DNA of 64,000 nt from Chionoecetes opilio (lineage: Eukaryota; Arthropoda; Malacostraca; Decapoda; Majidae). Below, piece after piece: positions 57,344-64,000 of the stretch. Numbering within the stretch: position 1 is the first letter of the stretch; every line of letters begins with the position of its first letter. Both the position numbers and the translations under genes were made by a program. The stretch is taken from the NCBI GenBank assembly GCA_016584305.1, contig JACEEZ010002646.1, positions 290,888 to 354,887 of the forward strand, written 5' to 3'. The notes beneath the pieces were generated by a model. That model saw only the letters and a list, made by a program, of their open reading frames with translations, was not told the origin of the DNA and searched no databases.

Positions 57344-58985
57344 ATTCGAGAGAACTGGAAACTCAAAATGCCAGGGCGCTGGCAGTTTAACTCACTTTTT
57401 GATAATAAGTTGGTCTGCTGGAAAACAAAATATGGGCTTATCCACTGCACTTAAAACACAAAAGTTATAAATTAAGAACGATTTTTTTCTATATGTATAT
57501 TGTATAGAAACCTGATTCTGTAAAAACATTGTATATAACCAAATAACCAAGGAGGTTATAGTTGAGGAGGCGAGGTAAATGCTACTCTATGATATTTTAG
57601 TCAATAACGAATGTTTAGAAGTTATCTATACCTAGGCAGTCATATTTTCCTGTTATTATTGTGTATCAATCAGATAGAAAGCCCAAAAGTGCAATGAGTC
57701 GACGCGTGAAGTAGCAATGTTTTGATTCAATCTCCCCCCCACCCCTCCCCGCCGCAGGTGTCGCCTCCACAATTACAGGGAGGTCCCGAAGATACGAGCA
57801 GTTAGGTTCCACCTGGCATACTCGTAAGCGAAATCTCGATAACGAAACACATAACTAATGGGAAGATATAGGTTTTGGGTTTCCAGGACCCCTTTAATTA
57901 AAAAAAAAAAAAAAAAAAAAAAGACATGTTTTTCAAGCTAAAATAATCTATAGCAAACACAACAAACACACAGCGTCTATATTACTCACACTGTACTACC
58001 TATTCTGTAGAAAAAGCTTTCTGAAAGAGAAAATAGCACCCCAAAATAACATAACTGCACATTAATTAAACATAAAAAAGGGCATAACAAGCAAAAAAGA
58101 CGTTGTAATGTAGGGGACACCGGTGATACAAGAGAAGGTAGTGTAGCGGTCCTAAGGTTGGGGCCGCACACCTGCTAATTACCCCTAAAGGTCAGGCCGC
58201 CCCAATGCTTAATTACCCTTCAGGTCACCCCTTGCTAGGGGTAAACGGGACTGAGGTCCAAGGTTGGGGCCGCACACCTGCTAACTCCCCCTAAATGTCA
58301 GGCCGCGCCATATGCTTAATACCCTTCAGGTCACGGCTTGCTAGAGGTGACCTCACTGGGGTCAACCAAATCCCCTTTGTCCAGCCCGGGAGTGGTATGG
58401 CGAGCATTTGAACTTGATAATTTTACTCACCCCAGTTTGAAAGTCGTATCATTGGATTTTCGATCTCGTATATTGAAAATAGACCCTAATTTACACACTC
58501 GTATCATCGGATTCTCGTATACCGAATGCTCGTATAACGGGACCTCCCTGTATAACCTACATTGTCGCAGCAACAAGCCGATTTCGGCATTCTTTTTTCT
58601 TCGTTTTCACAAGGCCCTTTTTTATTGTATTTGACAAGCGTTTGCCAGCAAAAAGCAGTACTGTCTTAGAAAATAGTTTTGAACATCGCCCAAATTTTAC
58701 ATGCCCACAAAAATACATGTAAAAAATATATTAAGCTTTGCTACTCGAGGGGGAGTAATTTTCATTAAATTGCTATTATAGAACGTTCCATCGTAATGCA
58801 TGTCAAACCATAAATTAGTAGAACAACAGAAGAACTAATTTTTGGTATTCAGATGCGGTGATCAATGTTTATCGCAAAATTAATTTATGAAAAATATTAG
58901 TCGCGGAGCCAAAACACAGTAGACCAACCTTTGAGTTAAAAACTGCCAGCGACCACTGGCATTCTCGAGTTTCAGATCATTAGAA
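57344..58985. mobile_element. MITE copy split by a pogo-like element
   Basis: Left end with TGCCAGGGCGCTGGCAGTTT, right end with GCCAGCGACCACTGGC near 58946; the body matches 53761-54644. It is interrupted at 57776-58550 by the next feature. Confidence 0.75.
57776..58550. mobile_element. pogo/Tigger-like non-autonomous element, TA duplication
   Basis: Termini CAGGGAGGTCCCG and CGGGACCTCCCTG are perfect inverted repeats flanked by TA (57774-57775 and 58551-58552), as for Tc1/mariner-superfamily elements. Subterminal TATACGAG-type words repeat near the right end. The empty site is visible at 54215 (AATTATAACC). A run of over 20 A lies at 57900-57922. Confidence 0.88.
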
Positions 58986-59385
58986 TTTGAGAGAACTGAA
59001 AACTCCAAAATGCCAGTGGTCGCTGGCAGTTTAACTCCCAGGTTGGTAATAAGTTGGTCTACTGGAAAAAAAAAATATGGGCTTATTTCACTGCACTTAA
59101 AACACAAAGTATAATATTTAGAACGATTTTGCTATATGTATATTGTATAGAAGCCTGATTCTGTAAAACATGTATATAACCAAATAACCAAGCAAGTTAT
59201 AGTTTGAGGAGTCGATGGAAATGTTACTCTATGATATTATATAGTCAATAACGAATGTTTAGAAGTTTAACTATACCCAGCCAATAATTTTCCTGTATTA
59301 TTGTGTATCAATCAGATAGAAAGCTGGAAGTGCAATGAGTCGACGCGTTAAGTCGCAATGTTTGATGTCAATTTCCGCCACAAAG
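58986..59385. mobile_element. MITE copy, left half only
   Basis: Begins GAGAACTGAAAACTCC and CCAGTGGTCGCTGGCAGTTT directly after the previous MITE's right end, and matches 53767-54165. It stops where the homopolymer stretch begins. Confidence 0.7.
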
Positions 59386-61410
59386 GGGGTTTTTTTTTCC
59401 CCCCCCTTTTAAAAATTTTTTTTAAAAAAAACCCCCCCCCCCTTAAATAAAAATTTTTTTCCCCGGGGCCCCTTTTTAAAAAAAAAATTTTTTTTTAAAA
59501 AAAAATTTTTTTTTAAAAAAATTTTTCCCCCCCCGGGGGCCCCCCAAAAAAAAAAAAATTTTTGGGAAGGGGAAGGTTTAAAATTTTTTTTTTTCCCCCT
59601 TTTTTTTTTAATTTTTGGGGGTGGGGGGAAAATTTTTTTTTTTTTTTGGGGGGGAATACAAAAAAAATTTAAAAATTTTTGGGTTTTTTTAAACCCCCCC
59701 TTTTTCCCCCAAAAAAAAAAAATTTTTCAAATTTAAAACCCCCCCAAAAAAAATTTTTTTAAATTTGGGGAAAAAAAAACCCCCCCCCCAAATTTTTTTT
59801 TTTTTTCCCCCGGGGGAAAAAAAAAAAAAGGGGGGAAACCCCCCCCCCCCCCCCCCTTTTTCCCTGGGGGGAAAAAAAAACCCCCGGGAAAATTCCCCTT
59901 TTCCCCCCTTTTTTAAAAAGGGGCCAAAAAAAGGAAAAATTTTTTAAAAAAACCCCAAAAATTTTTTAAAACCCCGAATTAAAAAAAACCCAGTTTTTAA
60001 AAAAAAAAAAATTTTTTTTTAAAAGGGTTTTTTTAAAAAAAATTTGGGGGAAAAACCCCCCCCGGGTTTTTTAAAAAGGTTTTTTTTTCCCAAAGGGGGG
60101 GAAAATTTTGGGGGCCCCGGGAAAACCCCCGGCCAAAAAGGGGAACTTTAAAAAGGTTTTTCCCTTTTGGGGCCTTTTTGGGTTTTAAAAAAAAAAAAAT
60201 TTTTTTTTGGGGGGGGGTTTTTTTTTTGGGGAAAAAAAAAACCCCCCCCCAAAAAAAATTTTTTAAATTTTTTTGGGGGGAAAAAAATTTTGGGGGGTTT
60301 TTCCCCCCCCCAAAAAAAAACCCCCAAAAAAAACCCCCCTTTTACCCCAAAATTGGGGGCTTTTTTTAAAAACCCCCTTTGGAAGGGGGGTTTTTTTTAA
60401 AAACCTTTTTTAAAATTTTTTTTTTTGGGGGGGGTTTTTTGGGGGGGGCCTTTTTAAAAAAAAAAATTTTTAAAAAAATTTTTTTAAAATTCCGGGGGGG
60501 GGAAAAAAAAAACCCCAAAATTTTTTTAAAAAACCCCAAAAAATTTTAAAAACCCTTTTTTTTTTTTAAAAAAAAAAGGAAAAAAAAAAAAAATTTTTTT
60601 TTTTTTCCCCCCGGGGGGTTAATTAAATTTTTTAAAATTTTTTTTTTTTTTCCCCCCCCTTTTTTTTAAAAAAAAAAACCCCCCAAAAAAAAATAAAAAA
60701 ATTTTTTTTTTTAAAAAAAGGGGGGTTTTTTTTGGGGGGAAAAATTTTTTTTTGGTTTTTAATTTTTCCCCGGGGGGGGGTTTTTTTTTGGGGGGGGGTT
60801 TTTTGGGGGGGGCCCTTTTTTTTCCCCCCCGGGGTTTTGGGGGGGGCCCCAAAACCCCCCCCCCGGGGGTTGGGGGGCCCCCAAACCCCCCCCCCCCCCG
60901 GGGGGGGTTTCCCCCCCCCCCCGGGAAAACCCCCCTTTTTTAAAAAAAAAAACCCTTTTTAAAAATTTTTTTAAAGGCCCCTTTTAAAAAAATTTTTTTT
61001 TTAAAAAATTTTTTTAATTAAATAAAAAATTTTCCCGGTTTAAAAATTTTTTTTTCCCGCCCTTTAAAAATTTAAAAAATTTTAAAACCTTTTTTTTCCC
61101 CCCCTTTTTTTTAAAATTTAAAGGGGAAATTTAAAAAATTTTTTTAAAGTTTTTTTTAAAAAAAAATTTTTTTTAAAAAAATTTTTTTAATTATGGGTGT
61201 GGTAATTTTAAACAAACCCCCCTTTTTTAAGGTTTTTTTTCCCCCCCCCTTTTTTTTTTGGGGTTTTTTTTTTTTCCCCCTTTTTTAAAACCGGGAAAAC
61301 CTTTTTAATTTTTTTTCCTGGGGGTTAATTAAAAAAAAAAATTTTTTTAAAAAATTTTTTTAATTTCCCCCCTTTTTTTTTTTTTTTGGGGGGGGGGAAG
61401 GGGGGGTTTG
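59386..61410. other. homopolymer desert, probable corrupted sequence
   Basis: About 2 kb made almost only of runs of A, C, G or T, mostly 3-15 bases long. No known biological sequence class looks like this. An island at 61187-61213 (TTAATTATGGGTGTGGTAAT) still resembles BEL protease-region sequence at 55217-55243. Flanking sequences align to 54165 and 55524, so this stretch stands where about 1.36 kb of BEL/MITE sequence should be. ORFs here are meaningless. Confidence 0.85.
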
Positions 61411-62491
61411 GAATTTACCAAGGTCTTTAAAACCAATCTGAATAGATATTACAAAGGGGGAGGGTAGATGTTCCCCCTCAATAAGACCCCAAAATTTTTT
61501 ATTGTACTTTTACTAGAAGTATCCCTGGATTTAAAGGGGTTGTTTTCTTTTATTTTAGTAGGTTTATTTGGTTTAAAAAGGGAGGCTGAGGGAAATTTGG
61601 GAAACTTAATTACAAAATGTTTTTATTTTTCGTAAAATTTAACAAGCGCAGGATAAATACCCCCCCCAAACGAGGGAAACCCTTTAAAAAACCTTTTAAG
61701 GGGGGCTGGAAAATAGTGATTACTCATAGGTGTAACCTCCCTTTATGTCCCGTGGGGGGGGGTTTCCCGCTCAATAACCCCTTGGGAAATTTTGGGTTAA
61801 AGAAACCCTTTTGCTGCCCGATGGAATATGAGACACTCCCGTTTAAACCCTCATATTTAATTTCTTTATCGAGATATTTTGGGAAAATGTTAAAAATTTA
61901 CACCCCAAAATTGGTGAAAAAATTTTTATCCCCAAACTTGTCTTAATTTAAATTCATATAGGAAGTAAACCTCCTCCCTATTTATCCCCTTGCCCCATTT
62001 AACAATGGAGACCTTTTCTTTAAAAATTAAATAAAAAAAAATAGGAATTGCCTTAAATTTCATCCTCACACTTATTATATATTCGTGTCGGCATTGCTAA
62101 TTTAGGGCCCATAGAAAAGCCCACTAAATTTTGCCATGATTTAGGTTTAAAAAAAAGTTTAAAATAAAATATAAATGCAAAATTACTCACTAAAATAATT
62201 TTTATTTGATAAATTTAAATTATTTTTACAAGTGGTGGTTTGGCCGGGGCCGGGCTTTCAAGACGCAAAAACAGGGTATAAGTTTCAACCCCCACAAATA
62301 AAAACTTAAAATACAGGAAAAAATTTGATGGCCCTATGATAATCACCCTGTTTGGGTCGTTCCTGAGCCCGGGGAAAAACCTGTTTCCACTCCTTCCCAA
62401 AAAAACCTGTTGTGGGTAGGTTCATAACTACGCTTCACAACGCCACCCGAGTTTACATGAAAAATCAATATTACTCACTCGGGGCGCCATT
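61411..62491 (-). pseudogene. corrupted second copy of BEL gag region
   Basis: Base by base it follows 55524-56549 (ATCTGAATAGATATTACA, GTAGATGTTCCCCCTCA, ACTCATAGGTGTAAC, CGCTTCACAACG), but with many homopolymer-length changes and A/T/C/G run expansions that fade toward the right. It is not translatable. Damage of this pattern looks like poor consensus rather than evolution. Confidence 0.8.
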
Positions 62492-63268
62492 TTTTTAGAA
62501 AAATTTTTGCACAAGCAATATTTTTTTTTGAGATCTTTCCCATACAAAAAACCCCTTGTCTAATTTTCATCCCGGGCACAAAAACCCCCGCTGTCAACTA
62601 ACTAAGTACTTATGGTGGAAAAGAGAGTTTTTAATTGGTTGTAGGCTTATAATACGCAATTCTTGTTATCCGGAAAAGGTTCAGCGTGATCGAGGCCCCC
62701 CGGTTGGGAAAAGCGGGGGGCGGGGGCGTTATTTGTTTTCGATGGGGGTCAATGGTTATCCCACCAAAAGACGCGGAGGTATAATTGTGTGTCGTATTTA
62801 AAAAACGGGCCTTTATTTTAAAACATATGTAAAAAAAAATGTACAATTTCTTCCATTATAACACAAGGACAAATGAAATGTTAAAAAGGGGTTTATCCTT
62901 TATTAATAACCAGAAATTTTGAGGGTTTCCCGCGAGGGTCTGGAGTGGTACTCAATTTCCGTGGGCGGCGAGCCCCCGCTACCATACCCAGCCACGCACA
63001 TAAATCTCAGTGGCTAGTATCTAATGGGCGGCAGCCAATGGCCAATGACCACGCTTCAAACCAAGGTGCTAATTATTTAAGGTGCAAATACTTAATAACC
63101 ACTGGGAATGTGCATTTATATTATCCCAGTACTTATCATTTACTTAAATTACCTTAATTAATACCCATTAGCATTATAATTATATATATACATCCCTACG
63201 CTCCCCCTATGATGAGCGGACAATACCTCCCTCACAAGGGGGAGGGGAAACAAACCACCACTCTGGCA
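62492..63268 (-). repeat. third BEL LTR copy, first half corrupted
   Basis: The first 440 bases are noisy (62492-62930). From 62931 on it is clean and closest to the left LTR (52411-52743), sharing GCTACCATACCCAGCCACGC, which differs in the right LTR. Confidence 0.82.
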
Positions 63269-63703
63269 ATTCGAGAGAACTGGAACTCAAAATGCCAGGG
63301 GTCGCTGGCAGTTTTAACTCACTTTTTTGATAATAAGTTGGTCTGCTGGAAAACAAAATATGGGCTTATTCCACTGCACTTAAAACACAAAAGTATAATA
63401 TTAAGAACGATTTTCTTCTATATGTATATTGTATAGAAGCCTGATTCTGTAAAACATTGTATATAACCAAATAACCAAGGAGGTTATAGTTGAGGAGGCG
63501 AGGTAAATGCTACTCTATGATATATAGTCAATAACGAATGTTTAGAAGTTATCTATACCTAGGCAGTCATATTTTCCTGTTATTATTGTGTATCAATCAG
63601 ATAGAAAGCCTGAAAGTGCAATTAGTCGACGCGTGAAGTAGCAATGTTTTGATTCAATCTCCCCGCCACCACTCCCCGCCGCAGCATGTCGCCTCCACAA
63701 TTA
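63269..63703. mobile_element. MITE copy after the third LTR
   Basis: Follows the LTR in exactly the same way as at 57344, with GGGGTCGCTGGCAGTTTTAA near the start, up to the TA before the pogo-like element. Confidence 0.8.
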
Positions 63704-64000
63704 CAGGGAGGTCCCGAAGATACGAGCAGTTAGGTTCCACCTGGCATACTCGTAAAGCGAAATCTCGTATAACGAAACACATAACTAATGGTAAGATATA
63801 GGTTTGGTTCCAGGACCCCATTAATTAATAAAAAAAAAAAAAAAAAAAAAAAAGACATGTTTTTCAAGCTAAAATAATCTATAGCAAACACAACAAACAC
63901 ACAGCGTCTATATTACCCACACTGTACTACCTATTCTGTAGAAAAAGCATTCTGAAAGAGAAAATAGCACACAAAATAACATAACTGCACATTAATTAAA
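63704..64000. mobile_element. pogo-like element, second copy, runs off window
   Basis: Starts CAGGGAGGTCCCG after TA and follows 57776-58074, including the long A-run at 63831. The right end is outside the window. Confidence 0.85.

Noticed and set aside
59765..60962. ORFs of Lys, Phe, Pro and Gly runs
   Set aside because: They lie in the homopolymer desert, which I consider corrupted sequence.

Overview
This window is eukaryotic, repeat-rich DNA, most likely from a decapod crustacean. I infer this from the families present: tRNA-derived SINEs with a B box near GGTTCGAATCC, CR1-like LINEs ending in ATAAGAAC repeats, jockey-like and RTE-like LINEs, a BEL/Pao element, long (CT)n tracts, and a spliced gene with small exons. 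There is no operon structure, CRISPR array or bacterial gene.

The only convincing host gene is a carbohydrate sulfotransferase of the CHST8-14/HNK-1 type (Sulfotransfer_2), on the + strand and seen only as exons. In family order these are A (37623-37736), B (38174-38298), C (3416-3620, second copy 43415-43619), D (9357-9491) and E with the stop codon (14816-15010). All splice phases agree. Along the window, however, the order is C-D-E, then 22.6 kb of repeats, then A-B-C'. Bases 1-4956 recur nearly unchanged at 39996-44953, which ends at the only n in the window (44954). The simplest reading is two head-to-tail gene copies with a period of about 40.0 kb; a looped or mis-joined assembly is the main alternative. 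N-terminal exons are not visible.

Layout. 1-15 kb: introns of copy 1, filled with a CR1 LINE, a Harbinger-type MITE, jockey fragments, foldback elements and a hAT-type element with an exact 8-bp target duplication. 15-18.8 kb: a nearly intact antisense CR1 LINE that begins two bases after the sulfotransferase stop codon. 18.8-21.9 kb: another LINE split by a hAT transposon with an 8-bp target duplication. 21.9-29 kb: sparse DNA with SINEs and degenerate tandem repeats. 29-33.8 kb: a decayed + strand LINE with an esterase-like ORF1. 35-37.4 kb: RTE-like fragments arranged head to head. 37.6-43.6 kb: exons A, B and C' of copy 2. 45-48.2 kb: paired 300-bp direct repeats and an unrecognised broken ORF. 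48.2-57.3 kb: a BEL/Pao LTR retrotransposon on the minus strand; its left LTR is split by a 3.7-kb composite element, and its internal region has lost the reverse transcriptase and gained a MITE and a SINE. 57.3-64 kb: MITE and pogo-like elements, then a 2-kb stretch of almost pure homopolymer runs and a corrupted second copy of the BEL region. I read that last part as damaged consensus sequence rather than biology.

I found no convincing new biological system. The observations most worth checking are the 40-kb tandem duplication with a tight cluster of replacement changes at a substrate-binding motif, in-frame chimerism between two LINE families, the composite DNA element carrying a LINE, and the homopolymer desert.
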